The notes: generated by a model from the sequence alone, not told the origin. A stretch of DNA of 16,529 nucleotides from CAZDDY01 sp964504455 (GCA_964504455.1 CAZDDY010000010.1:1-16529), one strand, 5' to 3'; shown: positions 6,791 to 13,266, counted from the first letter of the stretch. Numbers and translations are program-made.

Positions 6791-7774
6791 CTATTTTCCA
6801 CCGCCAATTTTTTCCTTTAGTATGTGTGCGAGCGCTGTTTTAAAGTCGTGAATCAATACATCATCATAAAGAGATAGCACTAGCACCTCTTTACCTTCAA
6901 AAAGTTTTTTATACGAAAGAAGTGTTTTTTCATCAATTAAATCAGCCTTTGTGAGAACTATTACTTCAAATTTTTCAAGAAGACTTGGGTCGAATTGTTT
7001 TAATTCATTCCGTATTGTGTCGTAAATATTTTTAATCTCATCTTTATTTTCTACCGAGATTAGATGTAGTAGCATTTTCGTTCTTCGAATGTGTTTAAGA
7101 AACTTATGTCCTAAGCCTCTACCTTCGGCTGCACCTTCTATAAGCCCCGGAATGTCGGCAATAATATAGCCATAGAAATCTCCGAGATTAGGATCAAGTG
7201 TGGTAAATGCATAATCTCCCACCTTGGCTTCAGCATTTGTAATTATATTTAAAAGACTTGATTTACCTGCATTTGGTAATCCAACAAGTCCAACGTCCGC
7301 AAAAAGTTCAAGTTCGATATTAAAGTACGCCTCTTCTCCTAAAGCTCCTTCGGTTGATTGTTTGGGTGTTGTGTTTACAGAACTTTTAAAATACTCATTT
7401 CCATGTCCACCTTTCCCGCCTGTTAAAATAAGTTCTTTTTGTCCTTCTTCTTCTAATGAGACAGATTTTTCTGTAGATAGATTTTTTACAATCGATCCCA
7501 CAGGCAATTCAATAACAAGATCTTCTCCTTGACGACCTTGTCTACTTCTATCTTCACCAGGGCCACCATTTCCAGCCTCAAAGTGCTTTTGATGGGCGTA
7601 ACGAGAGAGAGTGTGCATTGCCCTTGTACCTTTTACGTACACACTGCCACCTCGCCCACCATTGCCTCCGGAGGGTCCACCTTTCGAAATGAATTTTTCA
7701 TGGCGCCAACGCACAACACCATCTCCGCCTTTTCCAGCTTTTATATGTACTTTTATGTGATCTAAGAATGCCAT
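6791..7774 (-). CDS. obg: GTPase Obg/CgtA
   Basis: Obg is an essential GTPase of late 50S ribosome assembly and stress signalling. The 327-residue protein has the glycine-rich Obg fold at about 1-158 (GKGGDGVVRWRHEKF, GGPSGGNGGRGGSVY), then the G domain: G1 GLPNAGKSS at 165-173, switch region FTTLDPNLG, G3 DIPGLIEGA at 207-215 and G4 LTKADL near 275. G4 departs from the NKxD consensus by having Thr for Asn. The protein stops soon after the G domain, so the C-terminal OCT domain of many Obg proteins is absent. The ATG shares one base with the upstream stop (TAATG), coupling it to the MYG1-family gene. It is the last gene of the yqeY-holin-MYG1-obg unit; no terminator is seen before gatB. Confidence 0.96.
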   Translation of the reverse strand: MAFLDHIKVHIKAGKGGDGVVRWRHEKFISKGGPSGGNGGRGGSVYVKGTRAMHTLSRYAHQKHFEAGNGGPGEDRSRQGRQGEDLVIELPVGSIVKNLSTEKSVSLEEEGQKELILTGGKGGHGNEYFKSSVNTTPKQSTEGALGEEAYFNIELELFADVGLVGLPNAGKSSLLNIITNAEAKVGDYAFTTLDPNLGDFYGYIIADIPGLIEGAAEGRGLGHKFLKHIRRTKMLLHLISVENKDEIKNIYDTIRNELKQFDPSLLEKFEVIVLTKADLIDEKTLLSYKKLFEGKEVLVLSLYDDVLIHDFKTALAHILKEKIGGGK

Positions 7775-8682
7775 TATGATTTTAGTGCTAGTAGTGCCAT
7801 CTTTATAGCAGATTCCTTATCCTTTGCAACAGCAAGAAAAAGAGCTCGATGGCAAAACAACGCTCCGTCTATGTGTGTTACTGTTCTTATTGCTTCATCC
7901 TTGAGGCCTGCCCAGTGACTTGGAAGAGTTTTTCGAAGTGTGAATGATCCTTTTTGTATTGGAATAGTTGCAACCCTCCAAGTTCCATCTGGTCTCGGAG
8001 AAACAACAAATAGTGGTTCTGGAAATTGTACTAATACTTCCTCGAATGGATAATTTTCATTTAGGATAATGATTTTTTTGTCCTGCGACCGGCTGTACTC
8101 TTTTAATACACGTTCTTCTGCAATTTTATTATCTTTTGTTTTTTCAATCTCACGAACAAGAATATCTTTTGCAAATGCAACCAGGTTTTTGAATTCTCTA
8201 TTCACATTAATCTTTCCGTACTCTCTCCAACTTGGCAGCCTTGTTCCTATTATCGATTGAATTCGATAGGGAGAAATATTTTTTATTAGTGGTGTCACAA
8301 TTTCTTGCCCATTATCATTGGCATCAATTGGTTGCACCAATCTCTCATCAATTATTTTTGCTACCTCATCTGATCCACAGATCAAGCTGCCAAAATCTTT
8401 CCAGATTAATCCAAATGTTGCGTATTCAATTCCATTTTCTCTTTTACCAGCACCACCTAGCTGGTGATGGTCGTATGCCCCAATTTTTGGATTATATATT
8501 TGGCCAACATCAAGTACATAGTCAGCACTTGCAAGTACATGTGTCTCTCTTGTTCTGAGTATCTTTATTCTCCCATCGTGAACCAACGAAAGTGTGGCTA
8601 TTGCAAAAATCTCATCAGCATGAAAATTTCCATCATGAGTGACGATTATTTTTTTTGATTTAAAAAAATTTAAAATTGACAT
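7774..8682 (-). CDS. MYG1 family protein (DHH-like putative exonuclease)
   Basis: This 302-residue protein belongs to the MYG1 family (formerly UPF0160), related to DHH phosphoesterases; eukaryotic MYG1 is reported to act as a 3'-5' RNA exonuclease. Visible metal-site motifs are THDGNFHADE (His16, Asp17, His21, Asp23), VLDVG near 56-60, YDHHQ at 70-74 and DANDNG near 120-125. The C-terminal part carries the LPSHWAGLKDEAI and FCHRALFLAVA segments matching the family's substrate-binding end. A hydrophilic stretch near 165-200 may be helical. It starts 2 bases after the holin-like gene and overlaps obg by 1 base. An RNA-processing role fits its place beside a ribosome-assembly GTPase, but that is inference. 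Confidence 0.88.
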   Translation of the reverse strand: MSILNFFKSKKIIVTHDGNFHADEIFAIATLSLVHDGRIKILRTRETHVLASADYVLDVGQIYNPKIGAYDHHQLGGAGKRENGIEYATFGLIWKDFGSLICGSDEVAKIIDERLVQPIDANDNGQEIVTPLIKNISPYRIQSIIGTRLPSWREYGKINVNREFKNLVAFAKDILVREIEKTKDNKIAEERVLKEYSRSQDKKIIILNENYPFEEVLVQFPEPLFVVSPRPDGTWRVATIPIQKGSFTLRKTLPSHWAGLKDEAIRTVTHIDGALFCHRALFLAVAKDKESAIKMALLALKS

Positions 8683-8684
8683 TC

Positions 8685-9023
8685 TTAAGATTTAATAAGA
8701 AGCCTTGCAATAAATGCACATGCCGAAATGATAAGCGAACCCAATACTGCGACCCAAAATGAAGATACGGAAAAACCTGAAAGCAAAAGTGCTAAGACCC
8801 AAACGCCGAATCCATTAATAATTATTGTGAAAAATCCGAAGCTAATAACGGAAATAGGCAACGTAAGGATTGTAAGTACGGGCTTAACTGTTTTCTGAAA
8901 TAAAAACAAAAGAATGGCAATCGTTATAACCTGCCAAAAGCTTCCCACTACAAACCCTGCAACACTTTGTGATGCAAGTACAATTCCAAGTGATAAAGCT
9001 ATAAATTCAATAAGAAAATGCAT
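8685..9023 (-). CDS. Phage-holin-IV-like (YvlD type) membrane protein
   Basis: This is a small protein of 112 residues from the ATG at 9023. It has four hydrophobic helices and the family landmarks VKPVLTILTLPISVISFGFFTI in mid-protein (given in part: KPVLTILTLPI, then the glycine-aromatic turn SFGFF) followed by INGFGVWVLALL and LSGFSVSSFW. These match the holin superfamily IV/YvlD group, which is widespread in bacteria outside phages; its cellular role is poorly defined and lysis is not implied. A longer start at 9038 would overlap the YqeY-like gene by 14 bases. The ATG at 9023, 1 base past that gene's stop, gives the more natural N terminus (MHFLIEFIALSLG). No phage genes are nearby. Confidence 0.85.
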   Translation of the reverse strand: MHFLIEFIALSLGIVLASQSVAGFVVGSFWQVITIAILLFLFQKTVKPVLTILTLPISVISFGFFTIIINGFGVWVLALLLSGFSVSSFWVAVLGSLIISACAFIARLLIKS

Positions 9024-9024
9024 A

Positions 9025-9465
9025 TTACATCTCTTCAACGATTTTTTTTACGAGCACACCATCGGCCTTTCCTTTTAAATCTTTCATAATGAGTCCGATT
9101 AATTTTCCTTTATCCTGGCTGTCACCTAAAGTTCCAATTTTACTTTTCACAAAATTTCTTATTTCTTCTTCATCCATTTGCTTGGGTAAAAATGTTTCAA
9201 TAATTTTAAGCTGTGCTTCATCTTCTTGCGCCAAATCTTCTCTGTTTCCCGCTCTGAATTGTGAAATTGCATCCTTCCTTTGTTTTGCAATGCGAGAAAT
9301 AACAGTCAGAGTGTCCTCATCAGAAAGTATCTCTTGTGGTTTCATTCCCTTAGAGACAAGTTCATTCGTACAGGCGCTTAGTATCGCCCGTAAAGTCTCC
9401 AGTCTAACCTGGTCCTTTGCAAGCATAGCCTCTTTTATATGGCCTTTTATTTCTTCGTGAATCAT
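9025..9465 (-). CDS. GatB/YqeY domain-containing protein
   Basis: This 146-residue helical protein belongs to the YqeY family, free-standing relatives of the GatB C-terminal tail domain. Characteristic segments are MIHEEIKGHIKEAMLAKD, RLETLRAILSAC, ISRIAKQRKDAISQFRAGNREDLAQ, EDEAQLKIIETFLPKQM and KGKLIGLIMKDLKGKADG near the C terminus. The molecular function is not established; tRNA binding or an amidotransferase-related role is suggested only by homology to GatB, which is encoded downstream on the same strand. It heads the operon that runs through the holin-like, MYG1 and obg genes. The ATG is preceded at exactly 6 bases by TGGTATACT and by no Shine-Dalgarno sequence. Confidence 0.93.
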   Translation of the reverse strand: MIHEEIKGHIKEAMLAKDQVRLETLRAILSACTNELVSKGMKPQEILSDEDTLTVISRIAKQRKDAISQFRAGNREDLAQEDEAQLKIIETFLPKQMDEEEIRNFVKSKIGTLGDSQDKGKLIGLIMKDLKGKADGVLVKKIVEEM

Positions 9466-9471
9466 ATAGTG

Positions 9472-9480
9472 AGTATACCA
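9472..9480 (-). promoter_or_regulatory. Extended -10 promoter of the yqeY-obg operon
   Basis: On the minus strand TGG-TATACT ends 6 bases before the ATG at 9465, identical in sequence and spacing to the transketolase promoter. Its upstream DNA overlaps the divergent exonuclease promoter at 9486-9494. Confidence 0.6.
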
Positions 9481-9485
9481 TGCTG

Positions 9486-9494
9486 TGGTACAAT
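9486..9494 (+). promoter_or_regulatory. Extended -10 promoter of the exonuclease gene
   Basis: TGG-TACAAT ends 6 bases before the ATG at 9501. No good -35 is present, but the TGn extension can substitute. This supports the 9501 start over the in-frame ATG at 9480, which lies upstream of the -10 box. Confidence 0.6.
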
Positions 9495-9500
9495 ATGTTT

Positions 9501-10220
9501 ATGTATAAGCTTATATTTCTAGACACAGAAACAACAGGAAATGAAAAAAAAGACTATCTTTGCCAGGTATGCTATTCACTAAACGGTGAATTTTATGTTG
9601 AAAATTTTAAACCGCCAATTCCTATTTCCATTGAATCTATGGCGGTGCACCACATTACACAAAAAATGGTGGACGACAAGGCACCTTTCAAAGGAAGTGA
9701 TATGTACAAAAACCTTGAGTCTTTTTTTCTGGATGAGAAAGTTGTGATGATCGCACATAATGCTCCGTTTGATATTATGATGCTCGAAAAGGAAGGACTG
9801 CATGTAAGAAAGTATATTTGCACATTAAGACTTTTAAGATATTTAGACGATGAGCAAAAAATTCCAAGACATAACTTGCAATACCTAAGATACTTTTTGG
9901 GTTTTGAACTAGATGCTCCGGCCCATGATGCAAAAGGAGATGTGATAGTTTTGAAAGAGCTTTTTACTCACTTGTTAAAAATTTTTAAAACCAAAGAAAA
10001 CATTTCTGAAGACGAAGAAGCTATCAAAAAAATGATTGAAGTATCTTCAACCCCAAGCCTTATACGAGTATTTAATTTTGGGAAGCATGCAGGTAAGTTT
10101 GTCGCTGATGTCGCAAAAACAGACCGTGGGTACCTCGAGTGGCTCCTTGAACAAAAAAAACAGTCTCCTGCAAATGAAGAAGACTGGATATATACGCTTG
10201 AGAAGTATTTGAAAAATTAA
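9501..10220 (+). CDS. DEDDh 3'-5' exonuclease with C-terminal DUF3820-like domain
   Basis: This is a 239-residue DnaQ-like exonuclease. The catalytic acids are visible: ExoI LDTETTG (Asp8, Glu10), ExoII AHNAPFDIMML (Asp91) and ExoIII AHDAKGDVIVL (His142, Asp147), which makes it DEDDh type. After a charged linker (about 162-185) the last 50 residues match the DUF3820 pattern FNFGKHAGKFVADV...YLEWLLEQ. That small domain occurs alone or attached to exonucleases and its role is unknown. No polymerase domain is present, so it could be a proofreading subunit, an RNase T/oligoribonuclease-like enzyme or a repair nuclease. It is divergent from the YqeY-like gene, with the two -10 boxes 11 bases apart. 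The start at 9501 is chosen because of the promoter position and because LIFLDTETTG normally begins within a few residues of the N terminus. Confidence 0.92.
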   Translation: MYKLIFLDTETTGNEKKDYLCQVCYSLNGEFYVENFKPPIPISIESMAVHHITQKMVDDKAPFKGSDMYKNLESFFLDEKVVMIAHNAPFDIMMLEKEGLHVRKYICTLRLLRYLDDEQKIPRHNLQYLRYFLGFELDAPAHDAKGDVIVLKELFTHLLKIFKTKENISEDEEAIKKMIEVSSTPSLIRVFNFGKHAGKFVADVAKTDRGYLEWLLEQKKQSPANEEDWIYTLEKYLKN

Positions 10221-10227
10221 AGTGTTT

Positions 10228-10256
10228 TGACAATTGTCTATTTTTCTTGTATAGTA
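10228..10256 (+). promoter_or_regulatory. Strong consensus promoter before the 180-residue orphan gene
   Basis: TTGACA (10228-10233), a 17-base spacer and TATAGT (10251-10256) form a near-consensus sigma-70-type promoter starting 7 bases after the exonuclease stop. The ATG at 10291 leaves a leader of about 28 bases, the longest clear 5' leader in the window. No Shine-Dalgarno site is obvious. Confidence 0.75.
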
Positions 10257-10290
10257 GCAACGATTTTGAAAACTATAAAAACTTAAAGAC

Positions 10291-10833
10291 ATGATGTACA
10301 CCATTAAGTTTGCCTCAAGTGGAGGCACTTTTAACGTTACAAAAGCTGACAGTGCGCTGCGACCAATTATTGCCTACATGAAAGATGGGCAATTCGATCC
10401 CCGGGGTGCCTATGCCGTGGTAAAAAAAATGGGCCTCTCTCGTACGACAGAAGCTACTATGGGTGAAGCAATAGAAATAAAGCTTCTGCCAATGTGGGTG
10501 GAGAGAAGCCGTCGTGGTTCGTACCTTCGTTTTATTCTCCACAATCCTGGAGGGCTGATAAATCCCGAGGGAGCAATCATAGTTGAGACCAGTGACGGCT
10601 CACTTCAAAACGGCCCCCATGTTTGTGAGGCAGCAAAGACTATTTACAGAAAACTCTGGGGCCGGAGCATAAAGCAATTGGTACTTTTGCTCGCCGAAGT
10701 CCAGGGACTCTACTGCGAAAATAATTTTGTGAAAAGTGAAGCCTGGCTTACTAATAAGACAAAGGACTTTGCATTCATCAAAAAAATGACAGCACTGTTG
10801 TCCAAAGATATGGGCCAACAGAAAGAATCCTGA
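10291..10833 (+). CDS. Orphan 180-residue protein, monocistronic
   Basis: I do not recognise a family. The N terminus (MMYTIKFASSGGTFNVTKAD) looks like beta strands, and the middle has alternating hydrophobic strands (EAIEIKLLPMWVE, YLRFILHNPGGLI, GAIIVETSDGS). The C-terminal half is helical and lysine-rich (CEAAKTIYRKLWGRSIKQL, KKMTALLSKD). There is no signal peptide or membrane segment, and only two cysteines. The gene has its own near-consensus promoter and a UUCG-loop terminator, so it is an isolated, probably well-expressed unit. Its base composition stands out: bases 10381-10440 have 31 G/C of 60, against 18 of 60 in 11461-11520 of the next gene. That fits either recent acquisition or strong codon selection. 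ATG ATG leaves a one-residue ambiguity in the start. Confidence 0.8.
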   Translation: MMYTIKFASSGGTFNVTKADSALRPIIAYMKDGQFDPRGAYAVVKKMGLSRTTEATMGEAIEIKLLPMWVERSRRGSYLRFILHNPGGLINPEGAIIVETSDGSLQNGPHVCEAAKTIYRKLWGRSIKQLVLLLAEVQGLYCENNFVKSEAWLTNKTKDFAFIKKMTALLSKDMGQQKES

Positions 10834-10852
10834 TCTTTACATATTTCCTTAT

Positions 10853-10878
10853 AAAGCCGTATTCGTACGGCTTTTTTT
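10853..10878 (+). terminator. Intrinsic terminator after the 180-residue orphan gene
   Basis: A perfect 9-bp stem (AAAGCCGTA with TACGGCTTT) closes a TTCG tetraloop and runs into seven T residues, 19 bases after the stop codon. Confidence 0.93.
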
Positions 10879-10894
10879 ATTTCTGATTTCAAAG

Positions 10895-10900
10895 TAAAAT
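10895..10900 (+). promoter_or_regulatory. Possible -10 element of rmuC
   Basis: TAAAAT directly abuts the ATG at 10901 and lies exactly 6 bases before an in-frame GTG at 10907, the spacing seen at other promoters in this window. No -35 is visible because the preceding DNA is the terminator T-tract. Confidence 0.4.
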
Positions 10901-11959
10901 ATGTTTGTGGAAATACTATATATTTTGGGAGGACTAGTGATTGGTGGCATTATTGTCTATATTTTGTTGCGCTCACAAAGCCAAAAGTCTCCACATACGG
11001 AAACTGGTTTTAATCTCTTACTCCAACAGTTAAACAATCTACAAGCAGCCGTAGACCAAAAATTGGGCGCAACAAGCAAAGAAGTTTCTGACACACTTCG
11101 TACTCAGAACAAAGAAGCAAATGAAATAATTCGTGATATCACAGACAGGCTCGCTCGACTTGATGAAACAAACCGGCAAGTTGTAGGATTTGCTGACCAG
11201 TTGCGTAGTTTGCAAGATATCCTTAAAAATCCAAAACAGCGAGGAACTATTTTAGGCGAATACTATCTTGAGACAATACTTTCAAAAGTGCTCCCACCAG
11301 GTACTTTCAAAACGCAGTATCTATTCAAAAATGGTGATTTAGTGGATGCAGCTGTTTTTGTTGGCAAAAAAATAATCCCAGTTGATTCAAAGTTTTCTCT
11401 TGAAAATTACAACCGCATTATAGAAGCAAATGAAAGTGGAAAAAATGCTGATGCTTTTATTTCAGAATTTAAGAAAGATATTAAAAAACGTATAGACGAA
11501 ACAGCGAAATACATACGACCAAATGAAGACACGCTTGAATTTGCATTCATGTTTATTCCTCATGAATCAATTTACTACGATCTACTTGTTGCCGAAGTTG
11601 GAAGTATAAAAATAAATACCCAAGATTTAATCGGCTATGCATTTGAGAAAAAAGTTATTATTGTATCCCCTACCTCATTCCTCGCATATTTGCAGACAGT
11701 ATTACAAGGACTGAGATCACTGCAAATAGAAGAAAGCGCGAAGGACATTACCAAACGTGTACAAGACTTAGGAAAACACTTGAAAGCATATGAAGAATAC
11801 CACAACAAACTCGGTGTTTCTCTTGGCACGGTAATAAATCATTACAAAAGCTCTGGCAGTGAACTAAAAAAAGTTGACAAAGATGTTTTAAAAATAACTG
11901 GAGTAAGTCCTGAACTTGAAGTTTTGCAAATTGATAAACCTGAATTTGGCGAGGAATAA
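10901..11959 (+). CDS. rmuC: RmuC family protein (putative DNA recombination nuclease)
   Basis: RmuC proteins are linked genetically to limiting recombination between inverted repeats and carry a restriction-endonuclease-like core. This 352-residue protein has an N-terminal membrane helix (about residues 3-24, ILYILGGLVIGGIIVYILL), a coiled-coil region from about 35 to 110, then the RmuC domain: RGTILGEYYLETILSKVLP, GDLVDAAVFVGKKIIPVDSKFSLENY (given in part: DAAVFVG and PVDSKFSLENY, matching the D...(D/E)xK nuclease pattern), and AFMFIPHESIYYDL. The topology would put the nuclease in the cytoplasm, tethered to the membrane. The start may instead be the GTG at 10907, two codons downstream, given the position of TAAAAT. 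A bidirectional hairpin follows the stop within 2 bases. Confidence 0.93.
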   Translation: MFVEILYILGGLVIGGIIVYILLRSQSQKSPHTETGFNLLLQQLNNLQAAVDQKLGATSKEVSDTLRTQNKEANEIIRDITDRLARLDETNRQVVGFADQLRSLQDILKNPKQRGTILGEYYLETILSKVLPPGTFKTQYLFKNGDLVDAAVFVGKKIIPVDSKFSLENYNRIIEANESGKNADAFISEFKKDIKKRIDETAKYIRPNEDTLEFAFMFIPHESIYYDLLVAEVGSIKINTQDLIGYAFEKKVIIVSPTSFLAYLQTVLQGLRSLQIEESAKDITKRVQDLGKHLKAYEEYHNKLGVSLGTVINHYKSSGSELKKVDKDVLKITGVSPELEVLQIDKPEFGEE

Positions 11960-11960
11960 A

Positions 11961-11989
11961 AAAATGGTTACCCGAAGGTAACCATTTTG
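11961..11989. terminator. Bidirectional hairpin terminator between rmuC and the 12023-12466 gene
   Basis: A perfect 12-bp stem (AAAATGGTTACC with GGTAACCATTTT) lies between two convergent genes. Read on the minus strand, the loop is TTCG closed by a C-G pair and is followed by a run of T residues, so it is a canonical terminator for the leftward gene. On the plus strand the loop is CGAA with a weaker T-tract. The same core recurs at 12533-12555. Confidence 0.88.
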
Positions 11990-12022
11990 GTTTAACTATA
12001 AAACTAAAAGTAAGTAAACTTG

Positions 12023-12466
12023 TTACAAGTAATCTGGGACACCAAACAAAACTTTAATATCGGGCCTCTCTTTATCTTTGGTATTAAGTTGATACAAACC
12101 CACTGTACGTAAATCACCTTTCCGTAAAAATGTCTTAATTTCAACAAGGTATTTACCAAGCTCTTTGAAAGTGAACACCGGTGACACCATGTTTGGCCAA
12201 TCCCACCATAAAGTTGGTGAGGTTTCGTATCTTATTTTTCCACCATTTATTATTAGACGACATACATAACCTTCCATGGGTTCACCTTTTTCCTTCGTAT
12301 GTATTTGAAGGGCGTATATGACATCACCCACTTTTTCCCTCTGCCAATGGAAAAGTACGTTTGTTGAAACTATTTTCTTAAGAAGATTAACAATATCTTT
12401 TATTGTAAACATACCTGGTTCTGCATTCTCCAATGTTTGAATAATGGACTTTACGTCAGTATGCAT
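12023..12466 (-). CDS. Orphan protein of unknown function (about 147 residues)
   Basis: I recognise no family. From the ATG at 12466 the protein begins MHTDVKSIIQTLENAEPG; a TTG at 12508 would add 14 residues. It has an N-terminal helical part with IKDIVNLLKKIVSTN, then a probably beta-rich middle (VIYALQIHTKEKGE, YVCRLIINGGKIRY), a tryptophan-rich turn TLWWDWPNM, a helix ELGKYLVEIKTFLRKGD and a short C-terminal strand KVLFGVPDYL. There are no membrane segments or catalytic motifs. It is followed by the shared hairpin terminator at 11961-11989 and preceded by the copy at 12533-12555, so it forms its own transcription unit. The ATG is chosen because it is the only ATG near the N terminus; a TATACT lies 25 bases upstream at 12492-12497. 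Confidence 0.72.
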   Translation of the reverse strand: MHTDVKSIIQTLENAEPGMFTIKDIVNLLKKIVSTNVLFHWQREKVGDVIYALQIHTKEKGEPMEGYVCRLIINGGKIRYETSPTLWWDWPNMVSPVFTFKELGKYLVEIKTFLRKGDLRTVGLYQLNTKDKERPDIKVLFGVPDYL

Positions 12467-12491
12467 ATAAGTATTTTTAATTTTTGTTTCA

Positions 12492-12497
12492 AGTATA
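12492..12497 (-). promoter_or_regulatory. Possible -10 element of the 12023-12466 gene
   Basis: TATACT on the minus strand, 25 bases before the ATG at 12466 and downstream of the previous gene's terminator. A weaker A/T-rich hexamer also lies 6-7 bases before the ATG. No clear -35 is seen. Confidence 0.35.
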
Positions 12498-12531
12498 TTG
12501 AATAACAATTTGCAAAGATTGTAAAGAAAAT

Positions 12532-12560
12532 AAAAATGGTTACCCGAAGGTAACCTAAAA
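12532..12560 (-). terminator. Hairpin terminator after the 12565-13215 gene, copy of the 11961 hairpin
   Basis: On the minus strand a 7-bp stem (GGTTACC with GGTAACC) closes a TTCG loop and runs into ATTTTTATTTT. The 23 bases at 12533-12555 are identical to 11961-11983; the outer stem of the other copy is not kept on the left side. Confidence 0.85.
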
Positions 12561-12564
12561 TTTT

Positions 12565-13215
12565 TTATATAACAAAACCTGTTATGTATGGCATATCTTT
12601 CTTTCTCTCACTAAGATCAAGCCACGTAAGTTTTGGCTTATTAAATTCAAAACGGAGCTTAAAGTACTTATTGCTTTCAAACTGATCACCTAATATTGCA
12701 GATTCTTTAACTAAAGTATTTGCAAAAATATTTGGGTTTGCCAGCGAAATCCATAAAACACTGAAGATCGTCAAGAAAAACTCATTATCGGCCAAGTGTG
12801 GCAATGAGTGTTTTTCTCCACGGAGAATTTTGGAAAATTTTATTGGCACTACGAGAATGTCTCCGCATTCTTGTCTCATCCAAATTCTTCTCATGCATTC
12901 TGCAGTCCGATCCATTTTCCTCAAATCATCTCCGCTAAAGTGCCCGCACTCGTTATAGAGGTTTTGCCTTTCTTTCATTTTCAGTACAGCAAAATTTGTC
13001 ATTATCGCATGCCTCATCTCAATAGAAATATTTGCTATTCCATTTAAAGTTGCGACTTTTGGCGCTTTGGGGAAACACGCCCAGCCATCTGCTTCTATGG
13101 GAAGATCAAGTCTTCCCGCTTTAATTGGTGAATAATAGTTTCTGTCTATTCCACCAATGCCAGGTATGACATTTTGGAACACCTGTTCTTGGTGTTCTAT
13201 ATTTTTGAGTTTCAT
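12565..13215 (-). CDS. Orphan protein of unknown function (about 216 residues)
   Basis: I recognise no family. From the ATG at 13215 it starts MKLKNIEHQEQVFQNVIPG; a TTG at 13221 would add two residues. Notable segments are GIGGIDRNYYSPIKAGRLDL, a cysteine and tryptophan patch DGWACFPKAP, a charged middle with scattered Cys/His residues (NECGHFSGDD, ECMRRIWMRQECG) that might bind metal but has no recognised spacing, and a hydrophobic helix FFLTIFSVLWISLA that may be buried and not transmembrane. The C terminus alternates strands and charged residues (YFKLRFEFNKPKLTWLDL). It is a single-gene unit with its own terminator and a plausible promoter at 13222-13249. The function is unknown. Confidence 0.73.
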   Translation of the reverse strand: MKLKNIEHQEQVFQNVIPGIGGIDRNYYSPIKAGRLDLPIEADGWACFPKAPKVATLNGIANISIEMRHAIMTNFAVLKMKERQNLYNECGHFSGDDLRKMDRTAECMRRIWMRQECGDILVVPIKFSKILRGEKHSLPHLADNEFFLTIFSVLWISLANPNIFANTLVKESAILGDQFESNKYFKLRFEFNKPKLTWLDLSERKKDMPYITGFVI

Positions 13216-13221
13216 TTTCAA

Positions 13222-13249
13222 TTTTTAGATTCAACCAATTAAATCACAA
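13222..13249 (-). promoter_or_regulatory. Possible promoter of the 12565-13215 gene
   Basis: On the minus strand TTGTGA (13249-13244), a 16-base spacer and TAAAAA (13227-13222) end 6 bases before the ATG at 13215. The boxes are weak, but the spacing matches the other units and supports the ATG over the TTG at 13221. Confidence 0.4.
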
Positions 13250-13266
13250 AAAACCAACTTGTCAAT

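Noticed and set aside
7224..7532. 102-residue plus-strand frame, and similar frames over obg, GAPDH, gatB and MYG1
   Set aside because: They lie opposite strongly conserved proteins and show no domain, promoter or ribosome site.
8685..9023. Holin-like gene as evidence of a prophage
   Set aside because: The family is common in bacterial chromosomes and no phage structural, lysis or integration genes are near.
9089..9460. 123-residue plus-strand frame
   Set aside because: Antisense to the YqeY-like gene, whose family motifs are clear; serine-rich translation typical of a shadow frame.
9480..9500. N-terminal extension of the exonuclease to an ATG at 9480
   Set aside because: That ATG is upstream of the -10 box and would put seven extra residues before the usual exonuclease N terminus.
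10047..10328. 93-residue minus-strand frame spanning the exonuclease/orphan junction
   Set aside because: It crosses the consensus promoter at 10228-10256 and the ends of two supported genes; no family resemblance.
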